A DNA stretch of 64,000 nucleotides from the NCBI RefSeq assembly GCF_007859755.1, contig NZ_SJPF01000003.1, forward strand, positions 186,001 through 250,000, in the 5' to 3' direction. Positions 51,059 to 59,812 of the stretch are shown in pieces. The position numbers were made by a program, and so were the translations under genes. The stretch comes from Blastopirellula retiformator. Lineage in GTDB: Bacteria; Planctomycetota; Planctomycetia; Pirellulales; Pirellulaceae. Numbering within the stretch: position 1 is the first letter of the stretch; every line of letters begins with the position of its first letter. Under the pieces are notes generated by a model. That model ran no database searches. It was not told the origin of the DNA and worked only from the letters and a program-made list of their open reading frames with translations.

Positions 51059-51922
51059 ATGAATGCTGTCGCTGTGGTTGTTTGCATGTTCGCGCTGGCG
51101 GGGGACGCCAAGGAGACGATTCCCCACACGCGGGACTTGTTTAACGTGATCGACAACACTTACTCGATCCGTAACATCCAGCAGATCGAAGTCTCTGCGG
51201 ATGGGACGACGCTACAGACGTTGACCGTCGAAGAGGAGAAGCAGGATGCGCCGCCAACCAAGAAAGTAGTGCGGGTCAAGGTGCGATCCGACGGGCAAAA
51301 GAGTTTTGAAATTCTGGGCGAGTATCGGTTAAGGGTGGTCGCCATCCCAGAGGCGTCCCATCTGCTGTTGGCCGGTTTCGAGTCGACCTCCAAAGATCCT
51401 TATTACGGCAAGAGTGAACATCTGCTCCGTTACTGCTTTTGCGTCTTGATCGATACCGATCGGAACATCGTCGTCCCGCTGGATGACCCGAAGCAACGAC
51501 TCTTCCTGGAAAAGGAGCAGGTCGAAGAAGTCCACGCGATTTGTGAAGGGATTTGGAGCTACTATCTGGACCGCATCGCCGAGCAAGAAAGTGACGCTCC
51601 ATTCTATTCCGAGTTTCAAGCGTTTCGAGGGCAGTTCGTCAAACTACCGCCGTTCGAAACCAAAGTGAAGGTCGCGTTTTTTGCCGATCTCGAGTCAGGC
51701 GAAGCGATTGGCGTGCCGCAGGAGGTATCCACCTGGCGTTGCGTCGCCGGAATGGCTGTTCGCGTGGAGATCGCCGCCGAAGGGCGAAAGAACGTCTTCG
51801 GCGGGCAGATCGAAATGCAACCGTTGCTGTCGACCACGATCGCAAAGCCGGCCGAGGAGTATTTTCCACAACCGAAATACGTGAGTCCCATCACGACCCA
51901 GAGACTGCCGTCGCCGCGTTAG
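51059..51922 (+). CDS. Tandem exported-protein family, member 4
   Basis: 287 residues, 38 bp after member 3 with GGAAAAGGA upstream. AVVVCMFALAGDAKETIPH, YRLRVVAIPEASHLLLAGFE (the CP of other members is changed), FCVLIDTDRNIVVPLDD, FRGQFVKLPPFE and LLSTTIAKPAEEYFPQP. Closest to member 3, including VIDNTY near the N-terminus, so the two are the latest duplication. Confidence 0.85.
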   Translation: MNAVAVVVCMFALAGDAKETIPHTRDLFNVIDNTYSIRNIQQIEVSADGTTLQTLTVEEEKQDAPPTKKVVRVKVRSDGQKSFEILGEYRLRVVAIPEASHLLLAGFESTSKDPYYGKSEHLLRYCFCVLIDTDRNIVVPLDDPKQRLFLEKEQVEEVHAICEGIWSYYLDRIAEQESDAPFYSEFQAFRGQFVKLPPFETKVKVAFFADLESGEAIGVPQEVSTWRCVAGMAVRVEIAAEGRKNVFGGQIEMQPLLSTTIAKPAEEYFPQPKYVSPITTQRLPSPR

Positions 51923-51991
51923 CGTCGCGAGTTTGGGCGGCCGCCGCTAGGAAAAACGATCGAGCTATCTTTCACGAGCGAGGAATCTGAG

Positions 51992-52738
51992 ATGGTCGCT
52001 GGAGCCCTAGTTCTGTGCAGTGTTGCGGTAACCGCGGATGTTCGAGAAACCTATGCGACCCCGCGACAGTACTATGAATTGATCACGCGGCTCGCATCGC
52101 CGATTCCACACGCATTCTCCCGGCATTCGCAAGTTGTCTCTACCGATGGCGCCAAGATCGAGCTGTTCGAGGAGAATCATGGCTTCGCGCCCCTATCGAG
52201 GCTGAAGGAGATCAAGCCGATGGCGGTCGCCGAGTTAGTCGTCGTCCCCTGTCCCGATCGGCCTGACTGCGTGCTGGCCGGTTATCAGGTTCGCGGGCTC
52301 CAGCAATTCGCCGGAGTCTTGACGGCCGAAGCTTGCGTGTTGATCGACGTAGCCAACGACCGGGCCTATCCAGTGATCAGTTCGGACGATCCGCGTCTGC
52401 GCCATGGGGTGGGATTGCCGTCGCACGAAAGGAAAGCGGTTGAGCCGACCCTGGCCAAATTTGCGGAACTTTTGGTCGTCAACATCGCCGAGTTTCCCCA
52501 GCAGTACGGGTACGACAAGCAGTACAACAGCTTTCTCGCTCGGTTCGAAGAACGCGTCAAAGTGAAGGTCACCTGCGAGGTAAGCCGAATCGACATGATG
52601 TCAGGCCGGGCGACGTTTTACCTGATCTTCGCCGGGGGCGATCTGCGAGAACGAGTCACCTTCACCAAGTCGATCTCTGAGCTGTTGGTCTCGAAATACG
52701 CGCTGCCGATCGATCAGTATTTGAAACGGGATAAGTAG
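51992..52738 (+). CDS. Tandem exported-protein family, member 5 (divergent)
   Basis: 248 residues. GALVLCSVAVTADVRETYATP, ELVVVPCPDRPDCVLAGYQV, a shortened ACVLIDVAND block, ARFEERVKVKVTCEV in place of the QFV block, and SELLVSKYALPIDQYLK. The middle lacks the DRNIVVPLDD motif. It is the most diverged and last in the array; 69 bp separate it from member 4. Confidence 0.8.
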   Translation: MVAGALVLCSVAVTADVRETYATPRQYYELITRLASPIPHAFSRHSQVVSTDGAKIELFEENHGFAPLSRLKEIKPMAVAELVVVPCPDRPDCVLAGYQVRGLQQFAGVLTAEACVLIDVANDRAYPVISSDDPRLRHGVGLPSHERKAVEPTLAKFAELLVVNIAEFPQQYGYDKQYNSFLARFEERVKVKVTCEVSRIDMMSGRATFYLIFAGGDLRERVTFTKSISELLVSKYALPIDQYLKRDK

Positions 52739-52746
52739 GTGGAGAC

Positions 52747-52910
52747 TTTAGCCCGCTGCGGCAGCGAGGGAATGCGGCCGCAACCAGCCCGAACGATACA
52801 GATGGAGGAAAACCGCTCTAATGCCAGAAGAAAAGATTCTCGTCATTAGGATTTAGACATTCGTCATTTGTTTGCGACCGCATTCCCTCGGCTTGCGCCT
52901 CGGGTTAGTT
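52747..52910. repeat. Repeat family B, copy 4
   Basis: TTTAGCCCGCTGCGGCAGCG at the left, CGAGGGAATGCGGCCGCAA next, and the complement GCATTCCCTCGGCTTGCGCC, CGGGTTAG at the right. Interior CTCGTCATTAG and TAGACATTCGTCATT units. Sits between the tandem array and the convergent GTPase gene. Confidence 0.75.
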
Positions 52911-52926
52911 TGCGGAGGGGTTGTGC

Positions 52927-54063
52927 CTAGCTGGTTAGCGCTTTCAGCGTCGCGAGTGCACTCGCTTCTTCTTTCGCTTTGATCTGCTGCAGCGCGGTTT
53001 GGATGGCGGCGACTTGCTGTGTTGTGAACAGCAGCGGCGTCCCGGGCATCGGGGGCGTCTGAACCAGGGCGTGGCCGATCATCGTGATTAGCTGCTCTAG
53101 CCCGTCGCCGCGCTGGGCCGAGACCTTCAATCCCGGCGGGCGTTGGCTGGTGTTGTCAGCCCGGAGGTCGGCTTTGTTGTGGATCACGATCGCATTGGGG
53201 TAGGCGTCGTGCAGCTGTTGGTCTTCATCGGTCCAGGGGGCCGATTGGTCGATGGCCAGCAGGATCAAATCAGCGGCGCTTTGCAGTTTGCGAGCCCGGG
53301 CGACTCCTTCCCGTTCGATGGCGTCGTCGCTGTCGCGCAGTCCGGCGGTGTCGGCTAGTTCGACCGGCCAGCCATCGAAGGCGGCGGTCGCGGTGACCGC
53401 ATCGCGGGTGGTGCCTGGCTGGTCGAACACGATCGCCCGCTCGTAGCCGACCAAAGCGTTGATCAGGCTGCTTTTGCCGACGTTGGGACGCCCGGCGATG
53501 ACCACCTTCCAGGGCTGCGTCAGATGAATCCCGAAGTTGGCGCTGGCCAACAGCGACTGCAGCCGCAGCGGCGCTTCGTTGGCGTGATCGGTCTGCAGCA
53601 ACTGCACGATCGCCGCCAGTTCGGTCGGCAGGGCGCCGTTGTATTGATCGAGCAGATAGCCGGCGGTGCGGGCCGTTTTCGCTGCGGCCAGGGCGACTCG
53701 GGCGTCGGCGATGACCGGCGCGTGCTCGCTGCGGTGGGCGTACTCGGTCCAGTCAACCTCGCGGCAGCCAGCGGCGACCAGGTGATCCATGATGCGCCGC
53801 GACGCGGCGACGCCGCCGTGGCAGTGGACTTCGATCCGGTCAGCGGCGGTGCGACTGACGACCAGTTCTTCGCCCGCGTCTTGCTCGCCATCGCGCCAGT
53901 GGCCGACCAGGATGTCGCCGACCTGGCTGGCGCCGGCTTGTTTCTTGCCAAGCGGAAAGAAGTGGCGATCGACCGCCTGATCGGCGGCGGGACCTTCGAC
54001 CACAACGGTAGCGATCGCGCTGCGTCCGCTAGGCGTGACGAGCGCGGCAATCGTTTCGCTCAT
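52927..54063 (-). CDS. MnmE-like GTPase lacking the C-terminal Cys motif
   Basis: 378 residues (usual MnmE about 450). N-terminal TrmE-like part (TIAALVTPSGRSAIATVVV; helical VDWTEYAHR), then an Era-like G domain: GRPNVGKSSL, TTRD, DTAGL and NKAD. The last 45 residues replace the usual helical end and lack the catalytic CxGK; it stops at LKALTS. tRNA U34 modification is therefore doubtful. ATGA overlap with coaX upstream suggests coupling. Confidence 0.85.
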   Translation of the reverse strand: MSETIAALVTPSGRSAIATVVVEGPAADQAVDRHFFPLGKKQAGASQVGDILVGHWRDGEQDAGEELVVSRTAADRIEVHCHGGVAASRRIMDHLVAAGCREVDWTEYAHRSEHAPVIADARVALAAAKTARTAGYLLDQYNGALPTELAAIVQLLQTDHANEAPLRLQSLLASANFGIHLTQPWKVVIAGRPNVGKSSLINALVGYERAIVFDQPGTTRDAVTATAAFDGWPVELADTAGLRDSDDAIEREGVARARKLQSAADLILLAIDQSAPWTDEDQQLHDAYPNAIVIHNKADLRADNTSQRPPGLKVSAQRGDGLEQLITMIGHALVQTPPMPGTPLLFTTQQVAAIQTALQQIKAKEEASALATLKALTS

Positions 54064-54842
54064 GACGCTTCTTTCGCCGTCCGGACCGCGATCGCGACGC
54101 CGCCCAGCACCAGATGGTCGATCGTTTCCGACGCGACGTCGAGTTGCGGGGCGAGCTTCGCCGCATCGCCGCCGGCGAAGATGATCTGCGGGGCGGGGCC
54201 GTCGAGCTGCGCGGTAAAGCGGGCGATCAACTCGCGCACGCCGCCGACGGCGCTGTAGTAGAGCCCGCTGCGCATGGCGGCCAGGGTGTCGGTTCCGATG
54301 GCGGTAGGGACTTCGCCGACGTCGACGGTGATCTCCGGCAGCAAATCGGTTTGCCCAGCCAACGCGCGGGCGGCCATCTTCATGCCGGGGACAATGGCGC
54401 CGCCGATGAAGCTGCCGTTGGCGGCGACCACGTCGACGGTGATCGCACTGCCGGCGTCGATAATGATCGCCGGGCGCTCGGCATCGCGAATGGCGCTGGC
54501 GCCAACCGCGGCGGCCAGGCGGTCCATGCCGACTTTCTCGGGCGCGGTGACCGCAATGGGTAGCGGCAAGTCGGCGTGCGTTAGGACGCGGCAAGTATCG
54601 CCGGGGCGATTGGTCAGCACCCAGGCTTGCAGCGCGGCTTGCGCGGGACGATTGACGCTGACGATTTGCCAGGCGATCGTTTCGCTCGGCAGCACGTCGT
54701 CGAGCGGCGAGAAGTTCGGCTCGTGCGAAGCGGTCGCGTAAACGATCGTCGGCGCCGGCAGCGGCCGGGTGTCGTCGGCGGCAAACAGGCCGATGTGGAT
54801 CGACGTGTTCCCCACGTCGACCGCTCCCCAGATTCCGTTCAT
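54060..54842 (-). CDS. coaX: Type III pantothenate kinase
   Basis: 260 residues from the ATG at 54842. ASKHA-fold kinase for the first CoA step: DVGNTSIHIG (phosphate 1), GMDRLAAAVGA, and DAGSAITVDVV (phosphate 2 region), with GGAIVPGMKM and the FAGGDAAKL block. Ends in ATGA overlap with the MnmE-like gene and follows obg by 31 bp. Confidence 0.93.
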   Translation of the reverse strand: MNGIWGAVDVGNTSIHIGLFAADDTRPLPAPTIVYATASHEPNFSPLDDVLPSETIAWQIVSVNRPAQAALQAWVLTNRPGDTCRVLTHADLPLPIAVTAPEKVGMDRLAAAVGASAIRDAERPAIIIDAGSAITVDVVAANGSFIGGAIVPGMKMAARALAGQTDLLPEITVDVGEVPTAIGTDTLAAMRSGLYYSAVGGVRELIARFTAQLDGPAPQIIFAGGDAAKLAPQLDVASETIDHLVLGGVAIAVRTAKEAS

Positions 54843-54873
54843 ATCGCTTGCTCGCTTGAAGACGGGGGATCGG

Positions 54874-55881
54874 TTACTGCTGCGCTTGCTCACGGGCACG
54901 TTGGAGATGTTCGCCGGTGCGCTGCAGCAGCACGTTCAGGTTTTCGCCGGTCACGGCCGAGATCAGCAGCACTTCGCCGCCGGTCAGTTCGGCCAGCTGA
55001 TCGCGAATCTCTTTGCCTTCGGGCAGTTCGGCCTTGGTGACGCACAAGATCTCGGGACGAGCCGCCAGGTCGGCGTCGTACTGCGTCAGTTCATGGCGAA
55101 TTGACTTGTAGTTCTCGATTGGATCGGTGCCGTCGACCGGCGCCGGTTCGACCAGGTGAATCAAGATGCCGGCGCGCTCAACATGGCGAAGGAACTCGTG
55201 TCCTAGGCCGATTCCTTCGCTGGCGCCATCGATCAAGCCGGGGATGTCGGCCAAAATGAAGGTGTGGTCGTAGTCGATCTGCACCATGCCCAGGTTGGGG
55301 AACTTGGTGGTGAAGGGGTAGTCGGCGATTTCGGGACGTGCCCGGGAGAGCCGCGAGAGGAGCGTGCTCTTGCCGGCGTTCGGCTTGCCGATCAAACCGA
55401 CGTCGGCGATCGACTTCAGTTCGAGGATCAGCCGCCGCTTCTCGCCCTTGCCGCCGGGGGTCGATTGGCGCGGGGCGCGATTGGTCGACGTCTTGAAGCT
55501 GAGGTTGCCGCGACCGCCGGCGCCGCCGCGGGCGGCGACCATTTGCTCGCCCGGCGTGCTCAGGTCTTTCATCACGAAGCCCGCTTCGGCTTCGATCACC
55601 ACGGTGCCGACCGGGACCTTGATGATGATGTCTTGGGCCGACTTGCCGGTGCGGTTGGCGGGGCCGCCGTTAACGCCGCGATCGCCGCGCCAATGTTTGA
55701 CGTGGGCAAGCGCCGTCAGGCTGTCGACCCCTTCTTCGGCCAGCAGGATGATGCTGCTGCCGCTGCCGCCGTCGCCGCCATCGGGACCGCCGTTAGGAAC
55801 GTACTTTTCGCGGCGGAAGCTCATGCAACCGTCGCCGCCGGCGCCCCCTTCGATATCGATTTGTACGCGATCAACAAACAT
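54874..55881 (-). CDS. obg: GTPase Obg
   Basis: 335 residues. Gly-rich Obg fold ([13 protein letters not shown] and the [15 protein letters not shown] turn), then a G domain with [26 protein letters not shown] and VTKAEL. No C-terminal OCT domain. Ribosome assembly and stress control. It is 116 bp downstream of rpmA, which is the usual neighbour; a hairpin terminator stands between them. Confidence 0.96.
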   Translation of the reverse strand: MFVDRVQIDIEGGAGGDGCMSFRREKYVPNGGPDGGDGGSGSSIILLAEEGVDSLTALAHVKHWRGDRGVNGGPANRTGKSAQDIIIKVPVGTVVIEAEAGFVMKDLSTPGEQMVAARGGAGGRGNLSFKTSTNRAPRQSTPGGKGEKRRLILELKSIADVGLIGKPNAGKSTLLSRLSRARPEIADYPFTTKFPNLGMVQIDYDHTFILADIPGLIDGASEGIGLGHEFLRHVERAGILIHLVEPAPVDGTDPIENYKSIRHELTQYDADLAARPEILCVTKAELPEGKEIRDQLAELTGGEVLLISAVTGENLNVLLQRTGEHLQRAREQAQQ

Positions 55882-55905
55882 GTTTGGCTGGTCCCAGAAC
55901 GAAAA

Positions 55906-55935
55906 CAGGGATGACCCAAACTGGAGTCATCCCTG
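55906..55935 (-). terminator. Hairpin between rpmA and obg
   Basis: Minus strand: CAGGGATGAC, 10-nt loop, GTCATCCCTG, then TTTTCGTT. It can terminate or attenuate rpmA transcription before obg. Confidence 0.75.
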
Positions 55936-55997
55936 GCATTTTACAGTTTCAGAAACGTCCGGCTGTCTTAGCGAACAGGCGGTGGCGTTTCGGCAGC

Positions 55998-56258
55998 TTA
56001 GTTGGCTTCGACGGCGGCCGGCACGATATTGATGCGGCGACCCTTTTGATCGAACAGGACCGAACCGTCGCACAGGGCGAACAGCGTGTAGTCCTTGCCG
56101 CAGCCGACGTTCTTGCCAGGGCGGAATTTGGTGCCGAGTTGGCGAACCAGAATGTTGCCGGCGCGAACCACTTCGCCGCCGTACTTCTTCACGCCGCGAT
56201 ACTGCGGATTCGAGTCACGACCGTTGCGGCTCGAACCTTGACCTTTCTTATGGGCCAT
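55998..56258 (-). CDS. rpmA: 50S ribosomal protein L27
   Basis: 86 residues. Canonical L27: the N-terminal [21 protein letters not shown] and the [15 protein letters not shown] strand. The N-terminus begins directly with MAHKKGQG, so no cleavable leader. rplU (L21), usually just upstream, is not in the window: the gene ahead is a secreted protein. Confidence 0.97.
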   Translation of the reverse strand: MAHKKGQGSSRNGRDSNPQYRGVKKYGGEVVRAGNILVRQLGTKFRPGKNVGCGKDYTLFALCDGSVLFDQKGRRINIVPAAVEAN

Positions 56259-56372
56259 ATCACCTAACTCCTGAATCTATGGGATTTCCGCTGCAGCAAT
56301 GCAATCGGCTGCCGGCGAGAATGAGCGTTTTACCTACTATCGACACGCGCGAGGCGGGTCGAAACTCTCTTT

Positions 56373-57383
56373 TTAGCGGTAAACCCACTCGTAGTCAACC
56401 TGCCCAGGAACCCCGAAGCGAATCTCGTCTTCGTGTTCGTTGTAGCGGTCGCCGGGACGCCAGAAATTGAGCTTGAGCGTCTTCATGCTGTACGCCCGTT
56501 GGTTGCCGATGTCGTCGGGAACGACCTTATCGGGGTCATCGGTCCATTTATAGGCGTTGGTCAGCCCTTGGATGTAGATCGAGAAGTAGTCGGTATCGGG
56601 GTCGACGTCTTCCCAGATCGCCACGCCCCAGATGCCGTTGTCGACCTCTTCGGTCGAGACCGGAATGTCAAAGCGGCTTACCGAAACCGAGTCGTACAAA
56701 GGAGTTCCCCCCATTTCGCGAGCCGCGATCGGGGCCATCGCCACCGGGACCAGTCGGTCCAGATATTCCTTCTTCTGGTCGCTCAATTCGAGAATAAATC
56801 GCGGGATAAAGCGGATCGGCGCGGTCGATTTGCTGGCCTGGGTCGCTTCGTAGAGGGTGTCGCCGGTCTCAAAGGTGGTCGCCTTCGACTCGAGCGGGTT
56901 CCCCATGTTCTTGATGCGGTAGACCATGTACCACAACGTTTTCCGCTGCATTTTGCCAGTCGGCTGCGGGATGTCGACTTCGATCATCCGGACCGGTTTG
57001 AACGACAATTCCAGCCCCCAGATGCTGCGGCGGTAGATGACGTTTTCGGCCATCGCCTTCAGCGTGCGGGTATTGGGCATCGTCTCCGGCGTCCAATCGA
57101 GTCCCTGGGCGCCCTTGATGATTTCGAGGATCGGCTCGGGACCGGTGAAGGTTTCTTCAGCCCGCAGGTCGGTCGGAATCGTGGTCAGCACCCCTTCGGC
57201 AAAGACCCGACGAGGCGAATTATGCGGATTTTTGGGGCCTGGCGCAGCGGCCGGTTGCGAAGCGGTAGCGACGTTCATCGCCTTCACGCTGGGCTGTTGG
57301 GCCACAGCGGTCGACGTCGCTGCTAGCGGCGCGGCACAGAGGGCGAACAAGAGCAGCGCAACAGAGTGGGTACGACGCAACAT
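56373..57383 (-). CDS. Secreted protein, planctomycete-conserved type
   Basis: 336 residues from the ATG at 57383. Signal peptide SVALLLFALCAAPLAATST with cleavage near AQQ, a Pro/Ala-rich linker, then a globular part rich in Trp/Tyr (RRSIWGLELSFKPVRMIEVD, GIWGVAIWEDVDPDTDYFS, NFWRPGDRYNEHEDE). No known family recognised. The N-terminal extension in frame was not used. Envelope or periplasmic location expected. Confidence 0.82.
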   Translation of the reverse strand: MLRRTHSVALLLFALCAAPLAATSTAVAQQPSVKAMNVATASQPAAAPGPKNPHNSPRRVFAEGVLTTIPTDLRAEETFTGPEPILEIIKGAQGLDWTPETMPNTRTLKAMAENVIYRRSIWGLELSFKPVRMIEVDIPQPTGKMQRKTLWYMVYRIKNMGNPLESKATTFETGDTLYEATQASKSTAPIRFIPRFILELSDQKKEYLDRLVPVAMAPIAAREMGGTPLYDSVSVSRFDIPVSTEEVDNGIWGVAIWEDVDPDTDYFSIYIQGLTNAYKWTDDPDKVVPDDIGNQRAYSMKTLKLNFWRPGDRYNEHEDEIRFGVPGQVDYEWVYR

Positions 57384-57568
57384 GCTGGTAATTCCAGGCG
57401 AGACAGAAGCAAGATCGAGCAGTACTGGACGAGCCGGGCTGCAAAATGAGCGCAACCCGAGCCTTTAAGTATACTTGCCTAAATTGCCAAGGGTCAAGTT
57501 TCTGAGCAATTCGGCCGGAAAAGGAGGATTGGGACGACACTTTACGCCCACAAGAGGGGGCGATTCTA

Positions 57569-57602
57569 GGGTGCCGTTGCCACGTCTGCGTGGCAATGAA
57601 TG
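57569..57602. repeat. Repeat family D, copy 1
   Basis: 34-bp GGGTGCCGTTGCCACGTCTG then CGTGGCAATGAATG, with a 20-bp palindrome core; identical to 61662-61695. Confidence 0.8.
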
Positions 57603-57681
57603 GGTTTTCCAGATTTTCTCGCCCGTTGAATTGCCGTTGTGCTCGGCGAGCTTGGCACACGTGAGAGATCGATCGCTTCGT

Positions 57682-58326
57682 CTAACCCCACTCCACCATC
57701 GTCCGCCACCGTCCATCTTTCTGGGCGAACGAAGCGAGCAGCGCCACGATTTCGTCCAGCGACTGCGGCGCTTGGGAAGTGACATACTCTTTGCCGCCGA
57801 TCTTGCAGCGCGCTGACAGACCATCTTCCGGCTTCAAACTGCCAGAACCTTCCAGCCAATGATTGTCGTTGAGCTGAGCGACGAAAAAGGTGAGCTGATC
57901 CCACGGCTGCTGGTGAACGTGCGCGTCGATTTCTTCCGGCGTCGGATTGACGTCCAGCACTCTCGGTTCGTAGTCAGGCCCTTCCAGAAGGACCAGCGTC
58001 ACCGCAGCGCCACGAAGTTCGCTGGGTATATCCGCAGTCAGAATCGCTTCCTCAGCGCGGATGAAGGTGGCCAGCGGCGGCGGATCGCCATCTTTGTCAA
58101 ACCGCAGCCAGTAGAGCAAGTTGCGATAGTCGTGCCGCGCTTCTTCGACCAGACGCTCGACGGTGCGCAGGTCGCGGGCGGCCAACTGCACGATCGCCGC
58201 ATGCACGCGATCGACCTCGCCATGAGCCGGGTCGGTTCCGTATTGCTCGAGCAAGTAGATCGCCGACTCGGCCTGGGGGCCGAACTGGGCGTGGACGAGT
58301 TCCTGGATGTCGTTGCTGACAGGCAT
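57682..58326 (-). CDS. Hypothetical helical protein
   Basis: 214 residues. N-terminal helices (DIQELVHAQFGPQAESAIYLL, ERLVEEARHDYRNLLYWLR) and a C-terminal beta-rich half ending ASFAQKDGRWRTMVEWG. There is no signal peptide or membrane segment. Not recognised; codon use and length support a real gene. ATG start. Confidence 0.65.
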   Translation of the reverse strand: MPVSNDIQELVHAQFGPQAESAIYLLEQYGTDPAHGEVDRVHAAIVQLAARDLRTVERLVEEARHDYRNLLYWLRFDKDGDPPPLATFIRAEEAILTADIPSELRGAAVTLVLLEGPDYEPRVLDVNPTPEEIDAHVHQQPWDQLTFFVAQLNDNHWLEGSGSLKPEDGLSARCKIGGKEYVTSQAPQSLDEIVALLASFAQKDGRWRTMVEWG

Positions 58327-58476
58327 GATGGCGCTTGGGCGAGTTTGTTGCGGTTTATCTTAGCCCCTTTCGGCGACGCATGCGCCCTCCTGGTTGTTGT
58401 CGATGGTACCGCATTTCTTCGGCGCTTGAATCGGGCTACGATAACGCGAGTTGACCTTACCCCGAAGGAGCTGGTG

Positions 58477-59412
58477 ATGACCGAAATGTTGCAGGCTCAA
58501 TACGAAGCCGTAGTCGTCGGCGGAGGCCCGGCCGGTTTGAGTGCGGCGTTGGTGCTGGGCCGGGCATGTCGCAGAGTGCTGCTGATTGACGCAGGCGAAG
58601 GTCGCAATGCGCCGGCCGACGCGGCGCATGGTTTTTTGACCCAAGACGGCACGCCCCCCAGCGAGATCCGCCGGATTGGCCGCGCGCAGTTGGCCTCGTA
58701 TGACGTTACGGTCAAAGAGGGCCGCGTGACCGCCGCCAAGACGGTGGATGGTCGTTTTGAAGTCGAATTCGCCGGACAACGCGTCGCCTGTCGTTCTTTG
58801 ATCCTGGCGACCGGCATCGCCGATCGTCTGCCGCCGATCCCTGGGGCGAAACAGTGGTGGGGCCGCGGCATCGTCGTTTGTCCCTATTGCCACGGCTGGG
58901 AAATTCGCGATCGACCTTGGGCCTTTCTCGCTCCGGCGGAACAGGTGATCGAGCGGGCGACCATGTTGCTCGGCTGGACGAAACAGCTCACCTATTTGAC
59001 AAGCGGCGACGTGAGTCTGCCTGCGGAAGTTGCAAAGTGGCTGACCGCGCATGACGTTGCGATTCGCGAAGAGGCGATCTCCGGTTTCGAAGGGGAAGGG
59101 GAAACACTCACCGGCGTCGCTTTGGCCGGCGGCGAGCAACTGTCGCTGGCGGCGGTATTCGTCTCGCCCCAGTTCTCGCAGACGACGCCGCTGGCCGAGT
59201 CGTTGGGACTATCGCTGGAAACGGAAGGTCACCAGGCCGGCACGATCAGAACCGAACCGCACGGGGTAACGTCGGTCGAGGGTTTGTTCATCGCCGGCGA
59301 CGCGGCGTCGTGGGGCGTCATGAGCGTCGCGTCAGCCGCCTCCGAAGGAATGATGGCGGCGGTCTTTGCGAACATGCGAATGCTGAAACAGGACGCGGAT
59401 GCCAGTGAATGA
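58477..59412 (+). CDS. TrxB-like NAD(P)/FAD oxidoreductase with CPYC
   Basis: 311 residues. FAD site AVVVGGGPAGLSAALVL, redox motif CPYC at 135-138 (TrxB has CxxC around 136) followed by HGWE, and C-terminal GLFIAGDAASWGV. The NADPH site GxGxxA is replaced by LAPAEQ, so cofactor use may differ. ATG with GAAGGAG upstream (58477). The last codons (ADASE-stop) match the family B repeat and the CaCA gene end. Confidence 0.9.
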   Translation: MTEMLQAQYEAVVVGGGPAGLSAALVLGRACRRVLLIDAGEGRNAPADAAHGFLTQDGTPPSEIRRIGRAQLASYDVTVKEGRVTAAKTVDGRFEVEFAGQRVACRSLILATGIADRLPPIPGAKQWWGRGIVVCPYCHGWEIRDRPWAFLAPAEQVIERATMLLGWTKQLTYLTSGDVSLPAEVAKWLTAHDVAIREEAISGFEGEGETLTGVALAGGEQLSLAAVFVSPQFSQTTPLAESLGLSLETEGHQAGTIRTEPHGVTSVEGLFIAGDAASWGVMSVASAASEGMMAAVFANMRMLKQDADASE

Positions 59413-59684
59413 CGAATGTCCAAATCCGAATGTCTAATGAAAAAGAAGAGCTTTCTCCGGCATTAGACATTAGCAGTCCGTTGATTTTCTCGACGGACTG
59501 CGTGATCGCACGGATGCGCTCCCAAAATAACGACTTACGTCGTTATTTTGGGAGCCGCGAAGAGCTATGCTCTGAGCCTGGCGAGGTTGGAAAATGCCAC
59601 GAGGGAATTTTTCAACAGGCAGTTAGTGATTCGTCATTAGACATTTTCCCACCGCATTGCCTCGGTCGCACTACGGGCTCGATT
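59395..59684. repeat. Repeat family B, copy 5, interrupted by a MITE
   Basis: Left part ATGACGAATGTCCAAATCCG...CATTAGACATT and right part GTGATTCGTCATTAGACATT...CCGCATTGCCTCGG...CACTACGGGC belong to family B; the 149-bp MITE (59474-59622) lies between them, with TTAG at both junctions. Confidence 0.8.
59474..59622 (-). mobile_element. 149-bp MITE-like element, copy 6, inside a family B repeat
   Basis: Full length, reverse orientation, flanked by TTAG (59470-59473 and 59623-59626). One stem arm has a base change (GAGGGAATTTTTCAAC). Its presence inside an older repeat shows it is the later insertion. Confidence 0.92.
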
Positions 59685-59812
59685 CGCGGTTTCTATCCCA
59701 AGAAACTCGCTAGCCCACCGAATCCCTAACCTAGTCGGCTTGCTCATCTTCTCTTGCGCCGCCACACTGACGGGCGGTTGCTCAATTCCTTTTGCTAGAA
59801 AGCTGCTGCGCC

